Positions 32,060 to 44,905 of a stretch of DNA of 64,000 nucleotides are shown here, piece by piece. The stretch spans positions 2,976,001-3,040,000 of the forward strand of contig OZ234494.1 of NCBI GenBank assembly GCA_965153455.1, read 5' to 3'. This DNA is from Sphagnum compactum. Lineage: Eukaryota; Bryophyta; Sphagnopsida; Sphagnales. A model generated the notes under the pieces. The model made no database searches. It had not been told where the DNA came from and saw only the letters and a list, made by a program, of their open reading frames with translations. Position 1 is the stretch's first letter, and every line of letters begins with the position of its first letter. The position numbers and the translations under genes were made by a program.

Positions 32060-32540
32060 AAGTAAGAAGGTATGTATAGGCAGGTAGGAAAATAGCCACC
32101 TATTTTCCTACCTACCTACCTACTTTCCTATTTTATTATGGGTTTTCCTCTAGGTAAGAAAATATGTCACATAGGAAAATAGCATATCAAAATAGGTAGG
32201 AAGATAGCCACCTATGTTCCTACCTACCTATCCACATCTTCCTACCTTGCTACCTACCTAATGTGGCTATTTTCCTACCTATCTATCTATTATCCTTTTT
32301 TCTTATGGGTTTTCCTATAGGTAAGAAAATAGGTCACATAGGAAAATAGCATATCAATATAGGTAGGAAGATAGCCACCTATGTTCCTACCTACCTATAC
32401 ACACCCTCCTACCTTGCTACCTACCTAATGTGGCTATTTTCCTACCTACTTACCTATTTTCTTAAGGGTTTTCCTATAAGTAAGAAAATAGGTCACATAG
32501 GAAAATAGCATATCAAAATAGGTACCTATGTTCCTATCCT
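32060..32540. repeat. CCTA-based tandem repeat, unit about 160-167 bp
   Basis: Units can be phased on GGTTTTCCTCTAGG/GGTTTTCCTATAGG-type sequence at 32141, 32308 and 32467. Each contains GGTCACATAGGAAAATAGCA, runs of CTAC/CCTA, and the inverted pair GTAGGAAGATAGCCAC / GTGGCTATTTTCCTAC, so single units can fold. Related copies lie at 36.86-37.12 kb, and CTAC/GTAG runs recur at 49.3 and 60.8 kb. Confidence 0.85.
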
Positions 32541-32999
32541 TTGGATAACTATAAAGATTTTTTCATTTTCTTTTACAAAGAAGGATATATATTCCAAAAA
32601 ATATTTCAATTTACTATAACAGCTGGTTACACATTTATTTTCTTAAAAATTCCTTTACCAACTATATTTATGTCGATTTTCAAATTTCAAACATGGCGGA
32701 TATGCATATCAAAATTTCAATTCTATTATTACTTAATAAAAAGGAACTTACAATAGTAACCTAGCTTTTCAAAACACAAGCAACATGAACAAATTCAAAC
32801 AAAATCAAACTTGTGGGGGAACCAAAACCTAGTTTTTAAAAACTCTGCCCAAGTGCAGCACAAGCTCCTTGCCCCACCCACACAAAACACAAACCCAACC
32901 CAGTCCCACAAAATTAATCACCATCAACCTCCAATTTTTCAAAAAAATTATGTTCTTCAATTCAATTGCCAAAGACTTTTCTGCTCTCAGTATTGCTTG

Positions 33000-35050
33000 A
33001 AGTTTGAATTTGGCTTACAATTGGCACGCGAGTCGTTAGGCAAACTGATCACCGCAGTAATAATCTAATCCACATTCTCCACTTGCAAGCGACAACACCT
33101 TAAAGCTATCAACACCCTTACAAGACTAAAAACTCGTTTAGTTTCTATCTATGAACCCATAGATAGAATTCCAAGAATTTGTTTTGCAAGGAAACCCATA
33201 TTTGGAAATTGGCCTTCATGCATCCACCACCAAGCTAATGGATTTGCACATACGGATGAATGAAAAAAAAGCCTCCTTAATAAAGATAATTCCCCAATGA
33301 CTAGCGTTTGAGAAAATTCTTCAATTGAAGCCCCAACCCCAAACATGTTTTTTTCATGTTTTGGTCCTATAACATCAATTGTTGCAATAACAGATGTACC
33401 AACAACAGGGTTTAGTCAATCAAAACATACCATCAAAAGAAGAACAACCACCTCGACATCACATTCAGATGCCAATTGGATTGCATTCTCGCATCCCATT
33501 AAGTTTTCCACTATGCATAATGCCTTGAAACAGGGATCCAACATGATAGCCATCATGTTGTGAGCTTGCCTCGCGTTAAAAGACCTTAGAAACTCCAAAA
33601 AAGGTTTGATTACTTTTACTACTTCTAACTACATATTCCTATGCAGAAGGCAGGTCTCTGCCTCAAACAATCAAATATTTCAGACCCAATAGAAAGCTCC
33701 AACAGTTGAGCTTCCATTTCCATAGTAAGGGTAATGGTTGTTGTCAAGGCATCTAACAACAACTAGTGGCCCCTACTTTGATTCATCACATAAGCAAATA
33801 CAACAAGATTCAAAGTAAAGGTGATTGCCTCAACAATAGCCCACACTTGGGCTTTAGGTACTCTTTGCTATAGAGCAATAGACTTATGCCTACCATAACA
33901 AATAATTATGGCATTCTTCAACTCAAGGGTTTTTTCAAACATGATGACCTTGTTGGCGAATCTTGGTTTCATAGGGGTCTTCAATTTTTTATGTCGCATG
34001 CCGCTTCCAGAAGAAGCCTATTCCCATTCTTGCCTTCCTTTCCAGGACTTTTTAGTCCATGTAATGGTTTTTTATAAACCACTTTGAGTTTTTTTCACAT
34101 TAACATTTCTTAGCCCAACATAATTTTTTTCATCATTTGTTGCATATTGATAAGCCTTGGACATCACATGCCCAAAGCGTGTGCCTTCATAAACCTTAAG
34201 AATCTTTAAGGGCTCATAGTCAATGATGGAATGCAGAACTATTACCATAGTAGAAAGATTTGTGACTTCATTTTTTACGAATGTAATAACTCAGTGTAAT
34301 AGACCAAATCTGTCCAACAAAACTTGTATTTGTACAGCCATTGACTGTCCAATTGTTTCATTCACCTCATACAACCCCATAGTTGTCATGGGCACCCAAT
34401 CATCACTCAAGAAATTGATAACCAAAATAAAAGTATCAACCCCACCATGAGACATCCATAAATCAAAACTAGCAGAAACCACTATTGTTAATGCAAGATT
34501 TGGCAAAACATGATGGTCCATGGTCTTCTTGACCATGGTTGGCAACACTTCCTCCACAAAAAGAAGATTGAAAAAGAAATAATACATGGGGGCTTTGGTG
34601 TAAAACTAACTTCTAAAGTCAAACATTCTCGTAAGTTGACAAACACCTATAACCCTTGCAAATATACAAGACCAAATCCTCCAGAAACCGTTGTTGTTAT
34701 TCGTTAGTTTTTTTGTAAGGGTTTGTGACACCAAAAAATGAAGTAATTGAATAGGCAGATGGAGTTGTTTTTTTTTCCCTGATTGCCAAACATGAGTTAC
34801 AGGTTCTCCCACCTTCTCACTAAGTTGTTGTTTCCTTTGTGCAAATAACCTTGGATGTGTAGTTTGCACATGAGTAGTCATAGGAGTAATACCATTTACC
34901 ATGTTACACTTAATTAAACCTTTGCGGAATGTAGATCTTTGAGCCAAAACATCATTAGATGTTTGCTCATATTTGCAAATTATACACCGCAACATTTGTG
35001 GTTTCATCAAATCCACCAACAAACCATCATTGACAGCAAACAATCCCCAA
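33000..35050 (-). pseudogene. hAT-superfamily transposase relic with BED-type zinc finger
   Basis: Read on the minus strand in several frames. The N-terminal part (35043-34606) has CIICKY and, after about 40 residues, THVQTTHP, a BED-like C2..H2 finger. The central part (34587-34291) reads VVSASFDLWMSHGGVDTF and VNETIGQSMA, the RNase H-like catalytic region. Next come VPKAQVWAIVEAITFTLN and VMNQSRGHWLLLDALTT, then MLDPCFKALCIVENL. The C-terminus (33346 to about 33000) reads ANPLAWWWMHEGQFPNMGFL, the hAT dimerisation motif. Several stops and shifts disrupt it, so it is dead. Order and length fit a plant hAT transposase of about 650 residues. Tandem repeats at 35.3-36.2 kb may belong to its subterminal end. 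Confidence 0.72.
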
Positions 35051-35329
35051 CATGTAAATAAGCAGTTATTAGGTCTTTAAAACACAATTTGTGCTTCAAC
35101 AACAGCAAGTTGTGAAGCATCGACATTTGAGATGTTGGGAGCTTACAAATGCTGAACATTTGCAATGGTTGAAGATGGCACATGAACAAGGGTAGAAGTC
35201 GACATATGAACAAGGGCAGTTTACAGCATATGAAGAAAGGAAATTGATGGAGTATATTCATTAACTCCACCCACATTCTCGACATAATAACATTCCTCTT
35301 CAACCTATCCACAAAACACAAACAATGCA

Positions 35330-36210
35330 CTAACTAAGACAAGAACAATGCCTTAGAAACCCTAAACTTAAAGACAAAAGAATGGAAATTAAATTGGAAG
35401 CTTACCTTTGTTGGCAACTACGCTATTACAAAAGATTATTGAACAACAAAACACGCATCTAATGAATGCCACTTGTAACCAACGAGTGCCAAGGAACTAA
35501 TGAGCACCAAACAGCTTGAAAGAAACTACTGACCAAAACACAAATAAACAAATTTGTAGTTTATCAACAAGTTGTCATGTTTGTCCAACAAATATGCATA
35601 GAATAAAGGTTTCAGTTTGTCCAACAACTATGCACCAAAACAAAACTTGGGTCTAAGTTCGTCCAACAACTATGCACATAAACAAAACATAGGTCCTAGT
35701 TCATCTAGCAATTAGGCATAGAAACAAAACAAAAAACACAAAACATAGACAATGCATTAATTAAAACAAGAACAATGCCTTAGAAACCCTAAACCTATAA
35801 ACAAAAGAATGGAGATAAAGTTGGGAGCTTACCTTTATTGGCAGCTACAATCTTGCAAAAGATTGTTGAACATCAAAAACACATCTAGTGAACGCCACTT
35901 GCAACCAATGAATGTCAAGGAACTAATGAACACAAAGCAGTACAAAAAATTACTGACCAAAACATAGATGAACAATTCTACAATTTGTTAGCAAGTTTTC
36001 ATGTTCGTCCAATAAGTATGCACAAAACAAAGGTTCCAATTCATCCAAGAACTATGCATAGCAACTTTGCATAGAAACACAACAAAGAACACAAAACATA
36101 GATATTGCATTAACTAAAACAATAACAATGCCCTAGAAACCTTAAACCTAAGGACAAAAAAAAATGGAGATGAAGCTAGAAGCTTACCTTTGTCGGCAAT
36201 CTACCTTTGT
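35330..36210. repeat. Long tandem repeat (about 350-430 bp unit)
   Basis: The block AGAACAATGCCTTAGAAACC, followed by a GGAAGCTTACCTTTGTTGGC-type segment, occurs at about 35341, 35768 and 36121. Between them, shorter GTCCAACAACTATGCA units repeat. Copies are diverged by roughly one base in ten, by eye. Confidence 0.7.
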
Positions 36211-36859
36211 TGGTTTTTGTTGACACAAGTCCCAATTCATCCAACAATGATGCACATAAACAACCAAGCTTGTCTAGCAATGATGCACAAAAACAAAAAA
36301 CAACCAAGCTCGTCCAACATCAATGCACAAGCAACTGAACTTAAGCTCTCGCAACTCAAAAGCAACCAACCAACCACCAACCTCTCACTTAACAAGCTCT
36401 CACAATAAGTTCTTTTGACGAGCCATAACCAATGCTACAAGAAAACTTTCGAACAAATAATCTAAACAAACCTGGAAGCGTAAGCTTCCAAAGTGCACAA
36501 AAAATTTCAATGAAACTTGCAAGCTTAAAATCTAGGTTCACGTCAAGTTTTGAGCATCATTGTCAAGTGCAAAAGCAAAGAATCAAAACAAAACATGGCT
36601 GAAATGCGATGGGTTCTTGTTTATAACTGTAACCCGCAAACCCTAAATGAATTAAACCTTAAATTCATATCCTACATTTTTAAAACTCTAATTGACCGAA
36701 TACGATTAATGTATTAAAGGTTTTTGAATTGGATACGGTTACACATCGGAGGTGTACATAACATACATCCGATGGTGGTGTATACTGCTGGATATCTGAA
36801 CTTGAAAAATTCCACATATGGATTCATCTATATCCAGTGAATATTTGGATGCATAATTG

Positions 36860-37115
36860 GATTTATAGGGTAGGAAGATAACCACTTATGTTCCTACCTA
36901 CCTATACACACCTTCCTACCTTGCTACCTACCTAACGTGGCTATTTTCCTACCTACCTACTGACCTTTTTTATTATTATTATTGGTTTTCCTATAGGTAA
37001 AAAAATAGGTCACATAGGAAAATAACATATCAAGATAGGTAAGAAAATAGTCACCTATGTTCCTACCTACCTATGCACACCTTCTTACGTTTTTGCTACC
37101 TACCTAAAGGGCTTT
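36860..37115. repeat. Dispersed copy of the CCTA-based satellite
   Basis: Matches 32.06-32.54 kb in the CTACCTACCTAA..GTGGCTATTTTCC and GGTCACATAGGAAAATA blocks, in the same orientation. Together with the other block it flanks the hAT relic. Confidence 0.8.
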
Positions 37116-40100
37116 GTTTTAGGGTATAAGTTACCAAGGTGGAACTTGACAACTATTCCATTGGGTTCATTCACAATTGATTCTAATAAGTTTGGTGTAT
37201 GGTAAAGCCTAAGGGTCCCAAAATAAGGCTTTATTACGAGGCAATAGTGGGACCTTGGCCTTGTATTCATAGATCAAACAATACTTACACCTACTCCTTA
37301 AGAGTGGATGGGATCTTCCATCTATAAAAGACCACCCCAAACCTAGTGTTTTGGCATTGGTGTTTGTGCCCACCCTAACATTTTTTTTTTCATTTTGCAA
37401 ATGGATCAAGGGTTACACATGATCAAGAACATTAAGTACATGTTTTAATTTTCTTTTTTCATTGCCATGTGGTAAAAACTATGGTTGGCTGATTATTACA
37501 AACATGAACATATGTTAGTGATTAACAAAGTAATTATTAAGATTCATAACAATGGTTTTGACCAAAACAAACAAAGACCCAATTTTGGTATACAATCATG
37601 GTTCTCAAAAAACTTGGAAAAAAATTCAAATAGTCAACCACAAAAAATGGTTGGTTCTTTCATGAAACCCACAAGTTTTTAAAGGTTTTTGAAATAACTA
37701 GGATTTATAATTCTTTGATTCTAAATTTTTCAAAGGATATTAGAACTGACAATTCTATTATTTTAAAATGTTTCAAAAATTAAAATCGATGATTCTTTAA
37801 CAATTCAAATAATTGAGATCATTGGTAAAAACTCTAATGCCTACCATCCATCATCAATTAAAAATCAAAGCTATGTTTTTTTTTTTTTTTGTCAACACCA
37901 TGCTTTTGTTAATAACTAATGTAATTTTTTCATCTTCGAGATTTGAGGTGCATCCAACCTATATATCATGTAAGTTTTTTTTCTTTTTTCTTTTTCAAAT
38001 ATTCCATTGTTGCATCTTTGTTTTTATGCATTCTATTTATATTCAAGTTCCTTTTGCAAAACTTTCATGATGTTTTTATGTGTTTGCATTTTTTATTTTT
38101 TTGCATGTGTATATAGGGTTTCATTTTGTAATTTCATTGTGCTTCATTATTGGTGCAACTTTCAATGAATTGTTCTGTTTTGTTTTTATTGCCAATTTGT
38201 TGCATCGGATTTTTTTGGCATTTTTGTTTTTACAAAAGTAATTGTGTTATTTTGTGTTTGATCACTTTTTTATTGCATAACATGTTTACAAGTTTTCATT
38301 TTGTGAGTTCACAACATTTCATCATTTATGCAACATTGAGAGAACTTTTCATTTTAGATTTTGTTCTCAATTTGTTGCATCCTTTGTTTATTACAATTTG
38401 GTTTTGTTGCAATAAACAATGCAAAACTTTGAAGTTGTACAAGTCATAAATATGTTCTTCCCATCAGCATGCTCCAAATTCTATACATTTGTAGTCCAAT
38501 AGTGAAGCTCCTTATATTAATCTTTTATTATGTCACTTGTTGTAAGTACTATTAACTATATCAATTGATATTTAATAAAACAAGAATATCACAAAATAAT
38601 AATTGTTATAGAAATAATAAATCGTGGGTATGCTTGGAATATGACTTTAATATATTTTATGTGTATTTTAGATACATGTTTAATTATCTCAAAAATATAC
38701 ATATACATAAATTTATGTTTGATATATTTTAATATGCTTTAAATTTGAACTATATATGATTTTAATTTTAGTCCTTGTACACATTTTCATGATGCACTTG
38801 TACAATGTCTTAATATGCTTCCAATATCCTTTTGAAAACTTTGAATTGATTTTACTATTTCATAAAGATGTAATAAATTTTGGTCACATTTGCATTTAAT
38901 GGGACATATATGACTTTACTTGATGAAAATAAAATAACAAGTCAATTTTTTTAAAAGATGAAGGAAACAATAGTTGCAAATGACAATTTAGCTGCATGTT
39001 ATTACAAATTTATTGGTTATAAAAGACAAGATTTTTAAAATAATGTTGCCAAACATCATAACCATGCAAAGCTTGATCAATTTGAACCACTCGGAAACGT
39101 GGTGGTTCAAAATCTTGCTAAACCTTAGTTTCTCCCACATTATGGTTGTAGGGTTGTAATCAATAGGACATTACATGGCAATTGCGCATTGGTTTTGCAT
39201 GGTCAATGTGAAAAATGAGGATTGTTGTGGGCCCAAAATGTACTTGAAGAAGGGCCATGATCCTGGGCAAAGTAGTAAAACCTCTATAACCAACCAATAT
39301 TGAATGTAAATTACTTTAGTTGCAAGCATTTATTGGTCTAGAAAACACATTTCCAACTTAACAATTTTGTTACCTTTGGAACACCAACTCAAATCTTGTT
39401 TAGGAATTTTGTCATATTTTCCAAACAACTGCAAAATTTCAACTAAATGACTAGCTTCAAGGGCTTGTTTAAGCTTGTGAACAAAGTAATTATGCATAGA
39501 CTTGACATGTGCATTAGTAGGCCAAAAATAATACTCCTCAACATCAACTCTTGGTTTTGTAACCAGGCACTTCCACATCCTTTAGTGTTTATTAGAAAGT
39601 CCAATTTTGGCACTAATAGTTTTTCCTTCCCCTCCACAATAAAACAAATATTGCAAATAACAATATTATCAAAATTCATTAAATTCAAATTATAAGTAAA
39701 TTTTATTTGTAAAAATGAAATTTTTGTAGGATGCAAATTTTTCATTTAAATAATAAATTAAAATAATAATAATAAAATTAAAGTATAAGTTTAAAATATT
39801 GTGTATTGAAATATTAGTTAAACTAATATGTTTGTTAATAAGGTTTTCTATTATCTTGTTTTTGAAATTGGTTATAAAACATATAAGAGAACCGAATAGG
39901 TTTTGATGTTTATTTTCAACACGTTTTGTGGGGTAGTTTGTTTATGTCCCTTATCAAAATATTCCAATATATTACAATAATCATATTATTTTATTTCATA
40001 AGCAAACCAAAGAAAAACAATGTCAAAAGAGATTTTGTTTTTTTCATAATTGAAGGAAACAACACAAAAGCATGTCCCAAACCAAAAAAATGTTCAATGT

Positions 40101-42479
40101 AAGTACTAATGTTCTGATATACCTTAGTATTCTTTTGTTTTAACAATAATTAAGGAATATTAGATTAAATAAACAACTATTTTATCTTCATAAATTCAAA
40201 TTTTGTGTACTAGTTTATTTAACCATCTATTCTACCTTGTACTACTAGTTTTGCTCAAAACTACAAGTTCACTTATCTACAATCTTTTTTTAGCTAATAA
40301 TGTTCAACACATGCAATGCTAGTTTTTTTTTATAAATTTAAAACATAAGTAATGAAACATAATTATGGTTATTTGGAATTAATGTAATATAATATTCAAT
40401 ATTTGTTGAATATATCTTCAAATTATCTATTTCATCATTATTTTATGTTATATGAAATAATAATAATAGGTATAGTTAATACGAACATCTAATAAATGAT
40501 TATATAATTTCAAAATATATATTTCTCTTAGAACTATTTTATTTACTTCAATATTATTATTGTATTTTATCTTTATTCAATATATATTATATTAAATTAT
40601 AATATTTATAACAAGTTAAATAATCATACAAATAATAATATTTAAATAACAACCTAACTTATATTAGATACCATAGTATTATTAATGTTATTTGTATAAA
40701 TTTTATTTAAAATATTAATTATATTAATAAAAATTTAATTAATACACAACTTTATTATATCTAATGAAATATTAATAAATATAATTTTAAAATAAATAAA
40801 TAAATAAATAAAATTAATAAAAATACTAATAATCAATTATAATGTCATGGAATGAAAATTTTTGTTGAATATTTATTACAAGTAACTAGCATAATTAACT
40901 AAACTTAGGTTACCTAAAATATTAGTTTAAATCTAGGTTTAACTAAGTTAAAATTAGGTTGTAAATCAATTGCAACAAATGGAGTTGCAATTATATTATT
41001 ATAGTTTGCAACTAAGGTAAAGTAATTGACCACCACACACTCAAGTTATTAAAAAGCTTAAATTTGAATACATCCTTTTTTTTGTTTTTCAAACTCAAAA
41101 TGATGTTTTAGAACTTGATTTGGAGTAGCCATGACCACTTAAATTGCTCTTGAAAATAAATAAAAAATGAAAAAAGATACGGGCATTGAGAGTAAGCGAG
41201 GTAAATGTTCAATCATAAGCCTAATTCACACATTCCAATTTAATACATTTGTGTTTTTGGTGGTTCTTCTCTATTGGTTCTTTGCATTTGAAACTTTAAA
41301 AAAGTAATGTAAACCTTAATTTGGTGCACCCATAGCTCTTTAGATCACTCAAATTGCATAAAAAATGAATAAGATATGACATTATAAAATAATGGGTCAT
41401 TTTTGGAAAAAACACATTATTTGATTTTAACATGTCTTAGGCTTCTTCTATGTTGCTCCTTTGCTTCTAGAGCTTAAAGAGATCATGTAAAGCTTACTTT
41501 GACATTCCCATAGCTTTTTACATCATTCAAATCATACAAGAAATGAGAAAGATTTGTAGATTTTTAGTTGTAGGCCTGTGTGTGTTATTAGGCTTGTTTT
41601 CCCATGGTGGAAACTAAATTTTTTGTCCCATATTGTTTGGTTTCCATTTTGATAATCCAAATTATATAACCAAATGCACTAGAATGATGGGGAACGAAAG
41701 TAAACATGAAAATGTAATAACCATTTGGGATGAAAAAATAAAAAAGGTTCAACCTTAAAGGCCAAGTTAAATTAAATAAAGCTTTATTTATATCTTAGGT
41801 ATAGGCCTAACTTAATGCCTATGTTTAGCTTTAGCTTAGGTGTCTAGGTCTATCTTTAATCGAAGCCTAGACTAAGGGACTAGGTTTAGACCTAATCCAT
41901 CGCTAGGCAATTAGGTGGTTGCCTATGATTAGGCACCACATACATCTATAGGCCTAGGTTATGCCAAGTGGCATTAAATTATTAGTCCGCCCCAAACCCT
42001 ATTAAATTACAACATGTCATCCCACCATAGGCCAAATGCATTGACCATCGTAATTGCAACATAATTGACCTCTCGATTTAATATGTATTATGACCAATCA
42101 ATGGTGGAATACATTGGATGTGCCACGTGTCACCACATCATTGGTTAAATTGACATAATTGAAATGTAGTTGAAATTACAACGGAATATTTTGTTGACAT
42201 CATATGCAATCAGCAGATGAAGTTCATTCATTAATTGAAGGAAATTGACAACATTTCACGACTAGGTTGGTAAGATAGTTTGCAACTATAATGGTTAATG
42301 ACGGCTATTGATGTGGTGTTGACACATGGCAAACACTTTTAACTGGAATGTCTGTTGAGAAAAATATTTTTCAATTGCAAAAAATACTTTGCAACTATTT
42401 TTGTCACTTTCAATTATGTTTCATAGTCAAGGTGTAGTTGAACACATAGTTATAAAAGGGGGGGGGGGGGGAGGGTTTC
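37116..42479. other. Gene desert, extremely AT-rich in the middle
   Basis: No gene found. 38.5-41.0 kb is almost only A and T with AATA/TAAA microsatellite stretches (for example AAATAAATAAAT near 40790). A minus frame at 39330-39578 has no recognised motif. 41.76-41.96 kb is built of TAGGCCTA-like words. A G-homopolymer lies near 42460. Confidence 0.5.
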
Positions 42480-42930
42480 TACTAGTGGAATGACCTAAAA
42501 TAACCAAAAATAAGCTAAGGTATAATAGCCTAGAATATCCAAAAATAGCTTAGAATAGCAAAAAAGACCTATGGTAGATTAACCAATAATAACTTAAAAC
42601 AATCAAAAGTAATTTACAATATAATAGCCAATAATAGCTTACGATAAAATAACTTAAAATAACTTGTGGTAGAATAGCCTAGAATAACTAAGAATAGCTT
42701 ATGGTATAATAGCCTAAATAATAATAAAAACCTATAGTAGAATAACCAATAATAACATAAGGTATAATAATTTAGATTAACTAATTACAACCAAGAATAA
42801 CCTATAATAAAATTATTTTAAATAGCAACTAATAACTTAAAATAACAAAAAAAACTTAAAATTTAATATCCAATAATAGCGTACAATATAATAACCAATA
42901 ATAACCTACGATAAAATAACCAGTCATGTG
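42480..42930. repeat. Degenerate AATA-based low-complexity block
   Basis: About 450 bp built from variations of AATAGCCTA, AATAACCAA and GGTATAATAGC. These look like an expanded and mutated 5-10-bp repeat with almost no other sequence. Confidence 0.7.
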
Positions 42931-43416
42931 TCTCAAATAAACTAAAAAGAAAATGTTGTGGATGGGTTCTACATGTATTAACAAATGAAGAATAGGGACA
43001 CAAGGTGATGTGAAGATGATGTCAATAACAAGTTTGATTTTTAAAAAGGTTTTTGTAGGTAGTCCAATCAACTCTACAATGAAAATGGCACCATGGATTT
43101 TGGATGAAGTCAATTGCCACATTTGTAAATTTGCACATGGATTTTGGATGAAGTCAATGCCACAACATTTTGTAAATTTGCACGAGATACTATTGGTGTC
43201 AAAGGACCCCAAAAAAATGAAATGATTGTCTTTTATTGGTCAACCATTGACTATTATTGATCGATCCATCGCAATTACACGTGGCATTTATATATTTTCA
43301 TTAGTGTTAAAAGTTTTATCCTTCCTTCATCGATAAAGAGTCTCAATATGGGGCACTATACAACAATGTTGTGAATTCATGACATAAGAAGTTGAGAAGA
43401 AGCATGTACTCTCTCT

Positions 43417-43634
43417 TTGGGCCTCCTTTCACCCCCCATCCCATCTTTGAGTGAAGTCTGCAAAGTAAGGAAGTTTTATTCAATCTGGGTATGAAATGAC
43501 AAAACTCAGCATTTAATGCACAAAGTTCGAGGTAACTATGGTAGTTGTACAGGTAGGAGCAGTGAAAATATATGCAGCAGCAGTGGAGGCTCTCAGGAAA
43601 AAGGAAAGAGGGGGTCAAAATAGGATGAAACTCA
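43417..43634. repeat. Dispersed repeat family, copy 1
   Basis: Shares GTTGTACAGGTAGGAG, GCAGCAGTGG, GGAAAAAGGAAAGA and AGGATGAAACTCA in order with 59143-59352. Starts GGGCCTCCTTTCACCCC; the reverse complement of its right end begins GGGCCTGAGTTTCATCC, an imperfect inverted terminus, so it may be a MITE. Confidence 0.6.
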
Positions 43635-43964
43635 GGCCCACTTCACACTAAGGAGTCAGGGCCGAAAAAACTTTGGGGCCAACTTTGAGCTTTTTTGGCC
43701 CCAAGTTACCAATAAATGCTAGAACATTGATCTGAGGATATTAATAAGTGCTGGAACATTGGCCCCAAGGGTTGCAAATTAAAGGGTCCCAAATTCGATA
43801 GTATTCTTTTTCCAGCCTTAGGGCCAATACAAGGCCATAAAATTCAGCATTTAGGGTTTACTTGGGGCAGATTGAAAATATTTTTTTCTATTTCAGCCTT
43901 GACTCCAAGTGTAAAAGCCCTTGGGGCCAATTTCATACTTTTGCACCAATAGGAATGCTTGATT
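43635..43964. mobile_element. Harbinger-type MITE, right end missing
   Basis: Starts GGCCCACTTCACACTAAGGA and matches the complete copy at 50118-50476 through TTGCACCAATAGGAATGCTT. The last about 40 bp, with the right terminal repeat, is absent. It abuts the neighbouring dispersed repeat without a gap. Confidence 0.7.
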
Positions 43965-44689
43965 AAACTACTACTATTCTAGATAGGTACCTTATTGTCG
44001 GTTCTATTTAGTTAGGTGTAGTGGGTAACAACTCAAAGTGCAATTTCATTCTTGTTTTTCAATGAACCATTTTGATTGACGCATCACAAAATTCCTAAGG
44101 ATTTTGCAACATTGCACACTCCCCAAAACATATAAGTAAGTCGGCACTCACTTGCCCCAACCCAAGATAGAATCATTAAAAATACTTCTCCCTTTGGCCG
44201 ACCTTCTATGTAGAAGAGTATGAAAGTTGTTCGGCTTTTTACCCAAAGCTTATTATCCAAGTGTGGTGGTGGTATCGGGAACAACTTGGGGGACCACATT
44301 GGAAAGTTGGGGAACATGTTGGGAACACAATGAGAACTTGGTGAGAACACACTAGAAACCACAAAATCACCTTGGTAAAAATCCCCAAATTTCACTTAAA
44401 TTATTTTATAAATACTACAAATACCCCATGTTGAGACAAAATCAAGGTTTTGGAGTTTAAAAAATCAAACCCTTTTTTTCAGGCTTAATTAATTTGGCCA
44501 CTAAGAGGCCTCACTAAAAAAGGGCGAAGGTAAGAAGGTACCAACATGAGTGCTCCCGTTGACCCACCCACCTAGCCACCCCGAGAGGGAAAAGAAATTG
44601 AATTTTTTGGATGAGAGGAAAGTCTTTTTCTTAAACAAGTTCGTCCCCCATTTTTGCCTTCACTAATCCCCCCCACTCCACAATTGTGG

Positions 44690-44905
44690 GTACCATAATA
44701 TTTTTGAAAACAAATACCCCACTCACTCCGTGATGGTGGGTGCCATAATATTTTTGAAAACAAATACCCCACTCGCTCCGTGATCGTGGTGGGTGCCATA
44801 ATATTTTTGAAAACAAATACCCCACTCACTCCGAGGTTGTGGGTACCATAATATTTTTGAAAACAAATACCCCACTCACTTCGTGATCGTGTGTACCATA
44901 TTTTC
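44690..44905. repeat. Minisatellite, 50-53-bp unit, four copies
   Basis: CCATAATATTTTTGAAAACA followed by AATACCCCACTC recurs at intervals of 50, 53 and 50 bp (CAAATACCCC at 44711, 44761, 44814 and 44864). The unit length changes by a GGT insertion. Confidence 0.85.

Noticed and set aside
43010-43225. Small gene around 43.0-43.2 kb
   Set aside because: The frames come from a local 54-bp duplication (GGATTTTGGATGAAGTCAAT) and carry no domain.
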